Part shown: positions 9,010-18,130 of the stretch, in pieces | Layout: every line of letters begins with the position of its first letter | How positions within the stretch are numbered: position 1 is the stretch's first letter | Assembly: GCA_031963415.1 (NCBI GenBank) | Contig: JASSUI010000001.1 | Coordinates: forward strand, 930,001-994,000 | From: JASSUD01 sp031963415 | GTDB taxonomy: Bacteria > Pseudomonadota > Gammaproteobacteria > Burkholderiales > Burkholderiaceae | Reading direction: 5' to 3' | Length of the DNA stretch: 64,000 nt | Program-made: the position numbers and the translations under genes | Notes under the pieces: generated by a model | The model's database searches: none | Told to the model about the DNA's origin: nothing | The model's input: only the letters and a program-made list of their open reading frames with translations

Positions 9010-9441
9010 TCAATACGTCAGAAACTGCTTAACCCCTGCTTTTTGTGCAGCGAGCAAAAGATCGTTATCTAGCGTAGCGATGGGTAGATTTTCGTGCAAT
9101 GCAAGATTCAGATATGAAGCATCATATGAAGATAACCCATAGCGCCGTGCAAGGTGCAATATTGCTCCTGTAGTTTGCTCCGTTGTTATGCTATGTAAAC
9201 GAATGTCCAATTGTTCGAGCGTAGCGATAAAAGCCTCGCTATCTGCTTCAGTAACCATGTTTTTAGCTTCGGCTCTAGCAATCACATTCACAACCTCAAG
9301 TCCCCAAACAGAAGGTACGAGCGCTGCTGATGTGCTCATGGCATCAAGTACACGTGTTGCATATACCAAGTCCTTTTCCATTCCATCACCGAAAAACCAG
9401 CGCATTACTACAGAGTTATCCAGCACAAAATCTGCTTTCAT
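9010..9441 (-). CDS. vapC: VapC-type PIN-domain toxin
   Basis: A 143-residue protein with a PIN ribonuclease core. The four acidic metal-binding positions are present: D8 (FVLDNSVVMRW), E49 (WGLEVVNV), D107 (SSYDASYL) and D125 (ATLDNDLL). PIN toxins of type II systems cleave RNA, often initiator tRNA or rRNA, when the antitoxin is lost. The start overlaps the end of the upstream antitoxin gene by 4 nt, the usual translational coupling. All key residues are intact, so the toxin is probably functional. Its target is unknown. Confidence 0.85.
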   Translation of the reverse strand: MKADFVLDNSVVMRWFFGDGMEKDLVYATRVLDAMSTSAALVPSVWGLEVVNVIARAEAKNMVTEADSEAFIATLEQLDIRLHSITTEQTTGAILHLARRYGLSSYDASYLNLALHENLPIATLDNDLLLAAQKAGVKQFLTY

Positions 9442-9689
9442 GCACGTCCTTCTTCAATTAACGCTTTAATATTGATTCCTTTTACTCGCTTTTTCTTCAT
9501 AAAAGCTTTCATTTTTCTTACAGCGTCGGCAGCTCCTTGTGAATGCATTTCCTGAGCAGGTATTAAATGGGCAACAGCTACACCTCGGTTAGTGATCACG
9601 TATTCCAAACCTTCTCTAATTCCCCGCAGTAACGCTGGAAGCTTAGTTTTGGCTTCATAAGCTCCTACTTCTATTCTTGTGCTATGCAT
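9438..9689 (-). CDS. Phd/YefM-type antitoxin
   Basis: About 83 residues. I choose the ATG at 9689 because GGAGAG lies 5 nt upstream; the next ATG is one codon earlier and a TTG at 9710 would run into the palindrome. The N-terminal half (VGAYEAKTKLPALLRGI, ITNRGVAVAHLIP) matches the Phd/YefM DNA-binding fold. The C-terminal half is basic and helical and would bind and neutralise the toxin. It precedes and overlaps vapC by 4 nt. A 28-bp palindrome just upstream is the likely autoregulatory operator. Confidence 0.8.
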   Translation of the reverse strand: MHSTRIEVGAYEAKTKLPALLRGIREGLEYVITNRGVAVAHLIPAQEMHSQGAADAVRKMKAFMKKKRVKGINIKALIEEGRA

Positions 9690-9710
9690 CATTCTCTCCA
9701 GAAATAGCAA

Positions 9711-9738
9711 TTTAGACCAGTCTATAGACTGGTCTAAA
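9711..9738. promoter_or_regulatory. Perfect 28-bp palindromic operator of the Phd-VapC module
   Basis: TTTAGACCAGTCTA is followed directly by its exact reverse complement, giving a perfect 28-bp palindrome 21 nt upstream of the antitoxin start. Position and symmetry fit a binding site for the dimeric antitoxin/toxin complex that represses its own promoter. AT-rich sequence on the far side (9739-9750) could hold promoter elements. Confidence 0.75.
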
Positions 9739-10014
9739 ATATATCAAGCTCTTCTCTAGTCAATTTTTTGAAATCCTCATGCATATCCAACGAGTTAATA
9801 AATTCGTTTGGTAAGCATTAGCGTTAAGGGGAAGTTAGTATAGAAAAACTATAAGGTAGGGAGGTATAAAGCAAAAATATATTGCTTCTGATGGATTAAT
9901 GTCAGCTGTTTTACGCTGATTTCTAATATCTCTGAAAGGGATGATAATCTAGCAGAAGCAGAAACCGCCAAACCTAGAATTAGACCTCAAAAACCCGAAA
10001 AGCCGTCATGATAG
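9739..10014. other. Intergenic, no gene recognised
   Basis: AT-rich spacer between the toxin-antitoxin module and the membrane protein at 10015. I see no coding frame with a start and ribosome-binding site, and no clear hairpin other than the palindrome at its left border. Confidence 0.5.
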
Positions 10015-10512
10015 CTATCGCTTGGAGCGCCGCCTTTTCAATTCATCGCCCAATACCGTTGAATATTTTGCCTCGACAGACATAATGACAACAAGCGTGA
10101 TTGCAATGATCAGAAGAATTACTACTCCAAGTTGATCCCATTCACTCATTGGCATCTTTATTAACGCATACAAAATATCGCCACTCGTTCCAATATAAAT
10201 CAACTTACATACAGTTAAAGAAATCGTATTAAAGCTTGAGGGTAAAACTGAGTAAGCATATTTTTTCTGTATTTGCCTTAAATCCGTTAACAAGTAGGAG
10301 GCAAATATAGAAAAGAGCGTCCAGCTGAACCAGCCCCATTTTATGAATAGTTCTACATGAGCGGCTTTCAGTAAATTAGGCAATACTTCTATCGCTAAAA
10401 AACCATAAAAAACGAAGAAGCTCAGAAAACCTATAAAAGTGAGGCATTCGGATAAAGATGGCAGTGCATCAGTATCTTGCTGCTCTTCCGAATCAGGTAT
10501 TAGGGATAGCAT
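10015..10512 (-). CDS. Four-helix membrane protein of unknown function (copy 1)
   Basis: 165 residues, start ATG 10512 with AAGGAG 9 nt upstream. About four hydrophobic segments (around residues 24-45, 60-80, 95-115 and 128-148) follow a polar N-terminus rich in Asp, Glu and Gln, and the tail is basic. A diverged paralogue lies at 54011-54541; both share the pattern GFL-IEV-PN-LKAA followed by WGW-SW-LFS. The family is not one I recognise. The copies sit next to the left and right tra clusters, so a role in the element is possible but unproven. Confidence 0.65.
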   Translation of the reverse strand: MLSLIPDSEEQQDTDALPSLSECLTFIGFLSFFVFYGFLAIEVLPNLLKAAHVELFIKWGWFSWTLFSIFASYLLTDLRQIQKKYAYSVLPSSFNTISLTVCKLIYIGTSGDILYALIKMPMSEWDQLGVVILLIIAITLVVIMSVEAKYSTVLGDELKRRRSKR

Positions 10513-10619
10513 ACGTTATTTCTCCTTAGACAAGAATAAATATATTGATGCGTTGTGACAGAGTGGTTAAATTTGACCAAGCATTTTAATTTTTAATCCC
10601 CCTTTACTTATCCATTTCT

Positions 10620-10640
10620 AATTGCCCAAATCGGGCAATT
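10620..10640. promoter_or_regulatory. Hairpin/dyad upstream of the tra operon
   Basis: AATTGCCC-AAATC-GGGCAATT is an 8-bp perfect dyad with a 5-nt loop, 63 nt before the traL start. There is no T-run after it, so an operator or a leader hairpin is more likely than a terminator. It could be the regulatory site of the tra operon. Confidence 0.4.
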
Positions 10641-10703
10641 TGTTGCCATTCGTCCCCCCTCTCCTTGCTTAACAATATCGCCATATTCAAAAGCAACAAG
10701 GCG

Positions 10704-11006
10704 ATGAAACCCATAAAAATCCCGCGCCGTATCGACGAACCGCCTCACCTCCTGCTGTGGAGTTTGGATGAGATCATTCCCACGTTAATCGGTCTTGTGA
10801 TCGGCATGATGCTAGGCAAGGCATTCATTTGCCTTTTATTGGGACTGCTCGTCACGAATTTGTATAAACGCTTTCGAGATAATCATCCCGATGGTTATTT
10901 ATTGCATCTGCTGTATTGGGGCGGATTTTTGATCAATGCGGGTTTGTTGGCAAAGCAAAAACCGTCATCGCTAAAAAATCCGTTTATTCGGAGGTATTGG
11001 CCTTGA
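10704..11006 (+). CDS. traL: TraL, F-type T4SS inner-membrane protein
   Basis: 100 residues from ATG 10704, which has AAGG just upstream; an earlier TTG at 10665 lacks support. The sequence has the TraL pattern: a short basic N-terminus with RRIDEPP, two hydrophobic segments (about residues 22-52, then LLYWGGFLINAGL), and a basic C-terminus. TraL is a small inner-membrane component of the F-type pilus assembly machinery. It is first in a tightly packed operon in the SXT/R391 order traL-E-K-B-V-A and overlaps traE. Confidence 0.85.
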   Translation: MKPIKIPRRIDEPPHLLLWSLDEIIPTLIGLVIGMMLGKAFICLLLGLLVTNLYKRFRDNHPDGYLLHLLYWGGFLINAGLLAKQKPSSLKNPFIRRYWP

Positions 11007-11629
11007 AGCTGCGTGATTTTTTAAAAACCTGGGAAGGCACAGAACAAGAAAACAAATGGAATCGTCTGTTTATCGCGGGACTGATTGCGATGCTGTGCCT
11101 GATGACGCTCAAACTCTTTAGCAAAGAAACGATTGTGACGATTCACCCGATGACGTTAACTGAGGAGGCTTGGGTATCTAAGCACCAAGCATCAGCCTCT
11201 TATAAACAGGCGTGGGGATTTTTTCTCGCGCAGCTCACCGGAAATATTACGCCGAGTACCGTGAATTTCATTAAAGAACGGATTGGTCCCCTTCTCTCCC
11301 CTGAGATTTATCAGCAAGTGATCGACACGATAGAAGTCCAAGCCAAACAAATCCAAAACGATAGAGTCACGATGCGCTTTGAGCCGCGTGTAGTCGAATA
11401 CGAATCTGATTCCGACAAAGTATTTGTCTACGGTTACTCGTTTGAAAAAGGCGCTTCTTCGCAAGAGCAACGGAGCGATCGGACTTACGAGTACGTGATC
11501 AAGGTTGCTCACTATCTGCCGCTCATTGAGCGCATCGATACCTATATCGGTCAGCCCAGAACACAAAAAGTACTCGCGCAACGCCAACGCGAAGAAGAAA
11601 GAGCGGTGCAGGAGAAGGAAAAACCATGA
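11003..11629 (+). CDS. traE: TraE, F-type T4SS (VirB5/VirB8-like) protein
   Basis: I choose TTG 11003, which overlaps the traL stop (TTGA) and has GGAGG 8 nt upstream; the resulting 208-residue protein starts LKLRDFLKTWEG. One transmembrane segment (LFIAGLIAMLCLMTLKLF) is followed by a periplasmic domain with KRIKND-like KQIQNDRVTMRF and a terminal domain matching the TraE family. TraE takes part in pilus assembly in the inner membrane. It is coupled to traK by a 4-nt overlap. Confidence 0.85.
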   Translation: MKLRDFLKTWEGTEQENKWNRLFIAGLIAMLCLMTLKLFSKETIVTIHPMTLTEEAWVSKHQASASYKQAWGFFLAQLTGNITPSTVNFIKERIGPLLSPEIYQQVIDTIEVQAKQIQNDRVTMRFEPRVVEYESDSDKVFVYGYSFEKGASSQEQRSDRTYEYVIKVAHYLPLIERIDTYIGQPRTQKVLAQRQREEERAVQEKEKP

Positions 11630-12522
11630 TGAGGATACGCAATAAGGTATTCGTTCTGTGCGGTGTATTCGTGCTAAGTCAGGCTTGGGCAGAAGAAATA
11701 GCCATGCCGATTGTGCCGCTTAGCGTGCTAAAGCAAGATCAAGCGGCCTTCCCTTCCATGCCTCAATCAATCGCAACAAAACCCATAACCCCACCATTAG
11801 AAAAAACGACCTCGCTACTGATGGAACCCGGTGTCAATCAAACACTACCGATTGCATTAGGTCATTTAAATCGGATTGTGACGCCTTTTAGTCAGCCTAA
11901 AGTCACGACCACTTCTACGGGTAAGACGGAAGTGCGCGATCACGTGATCTACTTAGCGACTGAAGAACAAGCGCCCGTCAGTCTCTTCATTACCGAAGAT
12001 CAAAACGAATCTCAAGCGTTAAACCTCACGCTCATTCCTCGTCGCATTCCACCGAGAGAGATTTTTTTAAAGCTCGCACCAGGTGCGCGTTTACCGAGCA
12101 GCTACGCCAATTACCAGGCAAAGCGATGGGAAGCCAGTCAACCTTATGTGCAGACCATCCGCACTTTATTTCGTGATCTGGCATTGAGGAAAGTCCCGCA
12201 GGGATACATGCTGCAATCCATGACACATCAGACATTTCCTGTCGCTTGCCGCCAACCTGGTGTGGCGTTTGATTTTTCAAAAGGACAGCGGCTAGTCGGT
12301 CATCACTTGGCCGTCACCGTAGGCATCGCAACCAACATATCGCGCTATCCGCTTGAATTAAAAGAAGCATCTTGTGCATCAGCGGAAGTTGTCGCGGTCG
12401 CTGCTTGGCCCCGTTTCAAGCTACAACCAGGGCAACGCACCGAAATTTATTTGGCGCAATCACAAAAGCAAACCTATACGCCAGCAAGCCAACGTCCCTC
12501 CTTATTGGAAACGCACCCATGA
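11626..12522 (+). CDS. traK: TraK, F-type T4SS outer-membrane complex protein (VirB9-like)
   Basis: 298 residues starting MMRIRNKVFVLCG, with a signal peptide ending near AWAEE. The mature protein is beta-rich and includes the TraK-type segments EQAPVSLFITEDQ and LNLTLIPRRIPPREIFLK. TraK forms the outer-membrane core with TraV and TraB and is the VirB9/secretin-like ring component. The start overlaps the traE stop by 4 nt, and its own stop overlaps traB. Confidence 0.85.
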   Translation: MMRIRNKVFVLCGVFVLSQAWAEEIAMPIVPLSVLKQDQAAFPSMPQSIATKPITPPLEKTTSLLMEPGVNQTLPIALGHLNRIVTPFSQPKVTTTSTGKTEVRDHVIYLATEEQAPVSLFITEDQNESQALNLTLIPRRIPPREIFLKLAPGARLPSSYANYQAKRWEASQPYVQTIRTLFRDLALRKVPQGYMLQSMTHQTFPVACRQPGVAFDFSKGQRLVGHHLAVTVGIATNISRYPLELKEASCASAEVVAVAAWPRFKLQPGQRTEIYLAQSQKQTYTPASQRPSLLETHP

Positions 12523-13790
12523 TGCAAAAACTATGGGACAAGCTCAATCCCAATAAAAAGCGTGCTGTGGTAGTGATTTTGGGGGTAGCGGGCTTGTTTG
12601 CGGTCGTGAGTTTATTTTCAGGTAAAGGTGGACAAACGCATAAGTCAAGCAACCGCCAAGACACGATTCGGCATGTGCTCACAGATCGCAACACCCGTGA
12701 TATTGGCATCGATTCACTGAGTGCCGATCTCAAAATCGTCTCTGACGATAACAAAGCACTACGTCGAGAGTTGACGCAAGCTATTAAGGAACTTGAAGAA
12801 ACGAAACAAAAAGCCACGCTATTTAGCGAAGTGGATCGGGAATTAACCCATCTACGACAACAATTAGATGGGCTACTTCAGCATCAACAAGACCCAGCAA
12901 ACATAAAAAGAACAACACCATCAGAAAACTGGGCAGCGCCAAGGGGGGATGATGAGACAGAACAACACAGTAATGATGATCCCGCTACGTTATTTCAAAA
13001 CGCGCCAGTCCCTACGCGCCTTCCTCAACAAGATACCGCCTTTAACCGTGGCGAAGGTGAAACGGCCAACTCGAATCTTCAAATTATCAGCCACGTGGAA
13101 AAACCAACTGAATCCCCCCAAACGCAAAGCACACAAGAAGAAGAAATTTATCTGCCAGCAGGGGCATTGATCACGGGTGGCCTGATTAATGGCCTTGACG
13201 CACCGACCAATCAGGGGGCCAGACGTGAACCTTTTCCCGCCACGCTTAGGATTGATAAAGAAGCCATTTTGCCTAACCAATTTCGAGCCGATGTCCGTGA
13301 ATGCTTTGTCGTGATTGGCGGCTATGGCGATCTGAGTTCAGAGCGGGCTTACTTACGTAGTGAGACGTTATCGTGCGTGCGCGAAGATGGTGGCGTAATC
13401 GAATCACTGCTTGATGCTTATGCGGTTGGAGAAGATGGCAAAGCTGGCGTGCGGGGCCGCTTGGTATCCAAGCAAGGACAAATTATCGCTAAGTCGTTGA
13501 TGGCAGGTTTTCTCGGCGGCCTTTCCAAAGCGTTTGATATCAATCCTATTCCAGCGATTAACACCAATCCAAGCAATCAAACTTCATATCAGTCTGTATT
13601 TTCAAACGATTTACTTCAAGGGGCTGCCGTCAAAGGAGCCAGCCAAGCACTAGATCGGATTGCACAGTTCTACATTGACATGGCGAAAGATATTTTTCCC
13701 GTCATTGAAGTGGATGCAGGCCGTCAGATTGATTTGATTGTGACGCGAGGCGTGACATTACAACTTCGATCTAAAGGGGCGAAGAAATGA
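12519..13790 (+). CDS. traB: TraB, F-type T4SS channel scaffold (VirB10-like)
   Basis: 423 residues from ATG 12519, which overlaps the traK stop; the longer frame from 12372 lies inside traK and is not used. There is a short cytoplasmic N-terminus, one transmembrane segment (VVVILGVAGLFAVVSLF), a coiled coil (about 60-125), a Pro/Gln/Asn-rich linker, and a VirB10-like beta-barrel domain from about residue 210 (IYLPAGALITGGLINGLDAP ... KEAILPNQFRADVRECFVV). TraB spans both membranes and links the inner-membrane ATPases to the outer-membrane ring. Confidence 0.9.
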   Translation: MMQKLWDKLNPNKKRAVVVILGVAGLFAVVSLFSGKGGQTHKSSNRQDTIRHVLTDRNTRDIGIDSLSADLKIVSDDNKALRRELTQAIKELEETKQKATLFSEVDRELTHLRQQLDGLLQHQQDPANIKRTTPSENWAAPRGDDETEQHSNDDPATLFQNAPVPTRLPQQDTAFNRGEGETANSNLQIISHVEKPTESPQTQSTQEEEIYLPAGALITGGLINGLDAPTNQGARREPFPATLRIDKEAILPNQFRADVRECFVVIGGYGDLSSERAYLRSETLSCVREDGGVIESLLDAYAVGEDGKAGVRGRLVSKQGQIIAKSLMAGFLGGLSKAFDINPIPAINTNPSNQTSYQSVFSNDLLQGAAVKGASQALDRIAQFYIDMAKDIFPVIEVDAGRQIDLIVTRGVTLQLRSKGAKK

Positions 13791-14347
13791 AAAAAACAGC
13801 CTATCTCCCGTTGATAGCCATGCTCTGCATGCTATCCGCGTGTTCATCGCTCAACATCGGCAAAAGTGAATATAGCTGCTCTGGCATACCGAAAGGGGTG
13901 CGCTGTATGTCAGCGAGGGAGGTTTATGAAGCGATGCATCGAGGTGATCTGTCTATGTCGGTAAAACATGCTGCCCCTTCGTCATCCCGTCAAACCGATA
14001 AAAAAGCCTGCACAGATTGCCCTACCCCACCCTTCTTACAGGTGATGACAGAAATATCACAAGCGGAAAAAACTGCGATCACACAAGCATTAAACACCTT
14101 CCAACCCATACAGCCCACTGCGCTTCGTACACCCTCGCAGATTATGCGTATTTGGTTTGCTCCTTGGGAAGACACACAAGGAGATTTGATTGATACGGGC
14201 TATCTCTATACCGAAATTGAACCTCGGCGCTGGGTTATGGGCAAGTCCATGATCAATGCTGATCAAAGGTTGAGACCACTCCAAACCATTAAACCTCGGT
14301 CTAAACCTGAAACCTCCCAAACAGAAACAGTCAATGGAGAACAATAA
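13787..14347 (+). CDS. traV: TraV, F-type T4SS outer-membrane lipoprotein (VirB7-like)
   Basis: 186 residues with a lipoprotein signal and lipobox LSAC (lipidated Cys19), followed by the TraV cysteine pattern YSCSGIPKGVRCMSAREVYE. The C-terminal part contains the conserved RIWFAPWEDTQGDL and a GYLYTEIEPRRW motif. TraV anchors the TraK/TraB ring in the outer membrane. The start overlaps the traB stop by 4 nt. Confidence 0.9.
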   Translation: MKKTAYLPLIAMLCMLSACSSLNIGKSEYSCSGIPKGVRCMSAREVYEAMHRGDLSMSVKHAAPSSSRQTDKKACTDCPTPPFLQVMTEISQAEKTAITQALNTFQPIQPTALRTPSQIMRIWFAPWEDTQGDLIDTGYLYTEIEPRRWVMGKSMINADQRLRPLQTIKPRSKPETSQTETVNGEQ

Positions 14348-14348
14348 G

Positions 14349-14726
14349 ATGATGAAAACAGAAAAAATCATCAAGCAGCACAAAGTTGTATGGACGGTGC
14401 TGATACTGGCGAGTTGTGCCTTTGCCTTAATGCCAGATATCGCACTAGCAGGAACAGGCGGCAAAGAATGGGGAGGGTTATGGACAATGGCAAAAGACTG
14501 GATGCAAGGCGACTTCGGCCGCTTCCTTTCCGCCTTCTTTGCGATAACGGGCATCGCAGCTGGCATCGTTAGGCAAAGTTTGATGACTTTTGCAGGGATG
14601 GTTGGTTTGAGCATTGGGCTATACAACGCACCGACCATTATCGAATCCCTGATGACTGCGACTTTATCTTATGTAGAACATGTCCTACCGCTCATTCCGC
14701 TTGGTAACGGTCTAATCACAATGTAA
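14349..14726 (+). CDS. traA: TraA-type F pilin precursor
   Basis: I use ATG 14349 (GGAGA 8 nt upstream) rather than ATG 14334, which lies inside traV. A long leader with a hydrophobic segment ends ALMPDIALA, then the mature part starts GTGGKEWGG. It has two hydrophobic helices (FLSAFFAITGIAAGIV and LMTFAGMVGLSIGLYNAPTI). Size, leader and position (traV-traA-dsbC, as in SXT/R391) identify it as the pilus subunit. The signal peptidase encoded at 22351 could process it. Confidence 0.75.
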   Translation: MMKTEKIIKQHKVVWTVLILASCAFALMPDIALAGTGGKEWGGLWTMAKDWMQGDFGRFLSAFFAITGIAAGIVRQSLMTFAGMVGLSIGLYNAPTIIESLMTATLSYVEHVLPLIPLGNGLITM

Positions 14727-14739
14727 GTGGAGCAACCTT

Positions 14740-15459
14740 ATGCGTAAAAAATGGATAACAGCGTTCACGCTCACTAGTCTCTTTATTTTTCCTTTTCAAG
14801 GGTATGCACTGGATACCGCTCAGACAACCAAACTCAATCTTAAGGACAATCCCATTGAAGATATCGTTACCTTGCCTATCAAAGGCATACGCGCCGTACA
14901 AAGTAACGGGCAGACCGTGTTCGTGTCGGACAATGGCCGCTTTGTCTTGACCGGAGAACTCTACGATCTTTGGTACAAAAAGCCGCTAAACACATTGGCT
15001 GACATGCGAGAGATTTCTGATCGTATCGATCTCAAACGCATGGGGTTGGATATCGACACGTTAAATACGGTTTCGTTGGGTGCTGGCCCTAAACAAGTGG
15101 TGGTTTTTGTGGATCCACGCTGCCATTACTGTCATGCGTTGATGAACGACGCTCAAGCATTGGTTAAACAATACACATTTAAATTAGTGGCGATTCCTGT
15201 TCTCGGTGAGGAATCTAACCAACTCGCCAAAACGATGTCGTGCGCGAAGAATAAAAAGCAAGCATTGAAGGCACTCGTCAATCAAACCTTAGACAAGCTC
15301 CCTACTCGATCAGCCTGTTCCACAGAGCAATATGATCGAACCTTGCTAACCGCTCAATTGATGAATATCGAAGGTGTACCTTATGTAATTGCACCCAATG
15401 GTCGAATCAGCTATGGCCGCCCCATGAATCTTAAAGCTTGGTTGGAAGCGAACTCATGA
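14740..15459 (+). CDS. dsbC: DsbC-like periplasmic disulfide isomerase
   Basis: 239 residues with a signal peptide (ITAFTLTSLFIFPFQGYA), an N-terminal dimerisation-like domain and a thioredoxin fold with active site CHYC (about residues 127-130, in VFVDPRCHYCHALM) and a cis-Pro loop IEGVPYVIAPNG. It would shuffle disulfides in Cys-rich transfer proteins such as TraU, TraN and TraH. A dsbC gene between the pilin and traC is standard in SXT/R391-type operons. The stop overlaps the traC start. Confidence 0.88.
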   Translation: MRKKWITAFTLTSLFIFPFQGYALDTAQTTKLNLKDNPIEDIVTLPIKGIRAVQSNGQTVFVSDNGRFVLTGELYDLWYKKPLNTLADMREISDRIDLKRMGLDIDTLNTVSLGAGPKQVVVFVDPRCHYCHALMNDAQALVKQYTFKLVAIPVLGEESNQLAKTMSCAKNKKQALKALVNQTLDKLPTRSACSTEQYDRTLLTAQLMNIEGVPYVIAPNGRISYGRPMNLKAWLEANS

Positions 15460-17927
15460 ATGACTTCATCACATTCAAGAGAAAAACAGAGGACGCGCTC
15501 ATACCGGAATATGAGCGAGCTTCTAGCATTATCCCGGTATTAGCTTACTGTGAAGAAGATCATGTTTTTTTGATGGATGACCAAAGCCTTGGCTTTGGTT
15601 TTATCTGTGAACCTTTGGTTGGCGCGGATGACAAAATCCAGGAGCGAGTTAATAGTTTTCTGAATCAACCTTATCCCGCCCATACGCTACTGCAATTTGC
15701 ATTATTCCGATCGCCCGATATTTATCAGCAGATGACGCAGATGATCGGGTTGCGTGATCATTTTCGGCATCCTTTATTGGATACGGTCATTCAAGAGCGT
15801 GCCGCTTTTTTACAAGCGCATACTCAAAAACATCTAATTGCGCATACGCAGAGAGGGATTTTCAATAATGGCTTGGTGCAAGACTTAAAGCTTTTCATCA
15901 CTTGCAAAGTTCCCATTAAAGGCAATAGGCCAACGCAAGAGGAATCTGTGCAATTAGCGCAATTAAGAATCAAAGTCGAATCTTCATTGCGCACAATTGG
16001 CTTACGCCCTCAGTCCATCACAGCAGAGAACTATATTCGGATCATGAATACACTGCTGAATTGGGGAGAGGATGCGGCTTGGCGGCATCAGGCGGTGCAG
16101 TGGGAAACGGATAAACCGATTGCCGCGCAAGTCTTTGACTATGACAACGATATTGAAGTGAAAAAAAATGGCATACGGCTAGGTGAATGCCACGTCAAAG
16201 TGCTTTCCGCTAAAAAGATCACTGATCTTTTCTATTTTGGCGACGCCATTACCTATATCGGAGACTTAAGCGGAGGTAATGTAAACCTCAAAGAAAATTA
16301 TCTTATCGTCACCAATTTGTACTTTCCTGATACCGAGAAAACCAAAAGTGCATTAGAGCGCAAACGCCAATTTACCGTGAATCAAGCCTACGGGCCGCTC
16401 CTTAAATTCGTTCCGGTATTGGCAGATAAAAAAGAAAGCTTCGATAGCTTATATGACTCGATGAAGGAAGGCGCGCGGCCCGTTAAGATCAGTTATTCGG
16501 TTGTCCTCTTTGCGCCCACCCAAGAAAGAGCCGAGTCTGCTGCGATTGCTGCGCGAGCGCTCTGGCGAGAAAACCGCTTTGAGCTGATGGAAGATAAATT
16601 TATCAGCTTTCCGATGTTCCTCAATTGCCTACCGCTATGCACAGATCGCTATGCTATACGCGATTTGTTTCGCTATAAAACCATGACAACAGAGCACGCG
16701 GCGGTCGTGGTTCCCCTTTTTGGAGAATGGAAAGGCACCGGCACTTTTCATGGTGCATTGCTATCTCGCAATGGTCAACTTATGAGCGTGTCTTTGCATG
16801 ACAGCGATACGAACAAAAATGCGGTGATTGCTGCCGAAGCGGGATCAGGAAAATCTTTTTTTACCAATAATAAGATTTTGTCCTATCTCTCCGAAGGGGC
16901 ACAGGTATGGGTTCTTGATGTGGGGCGTTCTTATGAAAACTTGTGTCAATTACTCAAAGGAGATTTTATTCACTTTGGTGAGGGTAGCAATATTTGCTTG
17001 AATCCCTTTGAGTTGATCGAAGACTATGAAAATGACGAAGATGCTGTGGTAAGTATTGTCATTACGATGGCCTCTGAAAACGAGGCACTCGATGAATGGC
17101 AAAGCGCGAAGCTTAAGCAATTAATGCGCGAGTTATGGGATGAAAAAGGCAAAACCATGACGGTCGATGATATTGCTAAGCGCTGTCTCGAAGGGAGCGA
17201 TCAACGCATTCAGGATATCGGGACACAACTTTATCCCTTTACGAGTCAAGGCAGCTACGGCAAATATGTCTGTGGGCCAAACACGATTCGCTTCGATAAC
17301 CCCTTTACTGTACTTGAACTCGATGATCTGCAGGGACAAAAACATTTACGCCAAGTCATCTTAATGCAACTGATCTATCGGATTCAGCGCGAAGTCTATT
17401 TAGGTGAACGTGGCCGCAGAAAAATCGTCGTTGCTGATGAAGGATGGTATCTAATCGATACTCAGTCTCCAGATAGTAAGAAAAGCAGAATCGCTATCTT
17501 TATCGAACATGCTTTTCGCACATTCCGTAAGTACGATGGTTCTTTCATTCTCATAACCCAATCAGTCAATGATCTTTATCAAAGTCCGGTAGGCCGCGCT
17601 ATCGTTGAAAACTCAGCCAATATGTTCTTATTAGGCCAAACCGAAGAAACCATAGAATCTTTAAAGCGTAGTGGACGTCTTACCCTCTCTGAGGGTGGTT
17701 TTAATCTGCTAAAAACTGTGCATACGATTGGCGGCGCGTATTCCGAGATTTTTATTAAGTCCAAAAGCGGAATTGGTGTGGGACGGTTGATTGTCAGTGA
17801 TTTTCAAAAACTACTTTACTCGACGCATCCTGATGATGTGCATGCGATTAGACAGTACAGAAAACGGGGATTATCAGTACCAGAGGCGGTTGAAGCCGTA
17901 CTGAGTGAGCGCAAAAAAGTAGCTTAA
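15456..17927 (+). CDS. traC: TraC, F-type T4SS ATPase (VirB4-like)
   Basis: 823 residues from ATG 15456, overlapping the dsbC stop by 4 nt. The N-terminal TraC domain precedes a RecA-like NTPase with Walker A AEAGSGKSFF (about residue 461) and Walker B KIVVADEGWYL (about 655). TraC powers pilus assembly at the cytoplasmic face. No damage is seen. In related operons trbI follows directly; here the next gene is a broken trbI copy and then inserted cargo. Confidence 0.92.
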   Translation: MNDFITFKRKTEDALIPEYERASSIIPVLAYCEEDHVFLMDDQSLGFGFICEPLVGADDKIQERVNSFLNQPYPAHTLLQFALFRSPDIYQQMTQMIGLRDHFRHPLLDTVIQERAAFLQAHTQKHLIAHTQRGIFNNGLVQDLKLFITCKVPIKGNRPTQEESVQLAQLRIKVESSLRTIGLRPQSITAENYIRIMNTLLNWGEDAAWRHQAVQWETDKPIAAQVFDYDNDIEVKKNGIRLGECHVKVLSAKKITDLFYFGDAITYIGDLSGGNVNLKENYLIVTNLYFPDTEKTKSALERKRQFTVNQAYGPLLKFVPVLADKKESFDSLYDSMKEGARPVKISYSVVLFAPTQERAESAAIAARALWRENRFELMEDKFISFPMFLNCLPLCTDRYAIRDLFRYKTMTTEHAAVVVPLFGEWKGTGTFHGALLSRNGQLMSVSLHDSDTNKNAVIAAEAGSGKSFFTNNKILSYLSEGAQVWVLDVGRSYENLCQLLKGDFIHFGEGSNICLNPFELIEDYENDEDAVVSIVITMASENEALDEWQSAKLKQLMRELWDEKGKTMTVDDIAKRCLEGSDQRIQDIGTQLYPFTSQGSYGKYVCGPNTIRFDNPFTVLELDDLQGQKHLRQVILMQLIYRIQREVYLGERGRRKIVVADEGWYLIDTQSPDSKKSRIAIFIEHAFRTFRKYDGSFILITQSVNDLYQSPVGRAIVENSANMFLLGQTEETIESLKRSGRLTLSEGGFNLLKTVHTIGGAYSEIFIKSKSGIGVGRLIVSDFQKLLYSTHPDDVHAIRQYRKRGLSVPEAVEAVLSERKKVA

Positions 17928-18130
17928 AGGGGTGAAACTTCAATTGCTTTGAGTTCGATATGCACAGCCTTTGAGGATATCTAAAAAATATCTATGCGCA
18001 GTATTGGTGACACTGTTTAATCGCACCTCTCTATCGAGAAAGAGCTGCTCACTAATCAATCTGCTTTGGTTGCTCAATTTGAACAATTAGTATTACCTGA
18101 ACTCAAATCCTGACGTCTTTCCATCACAGC

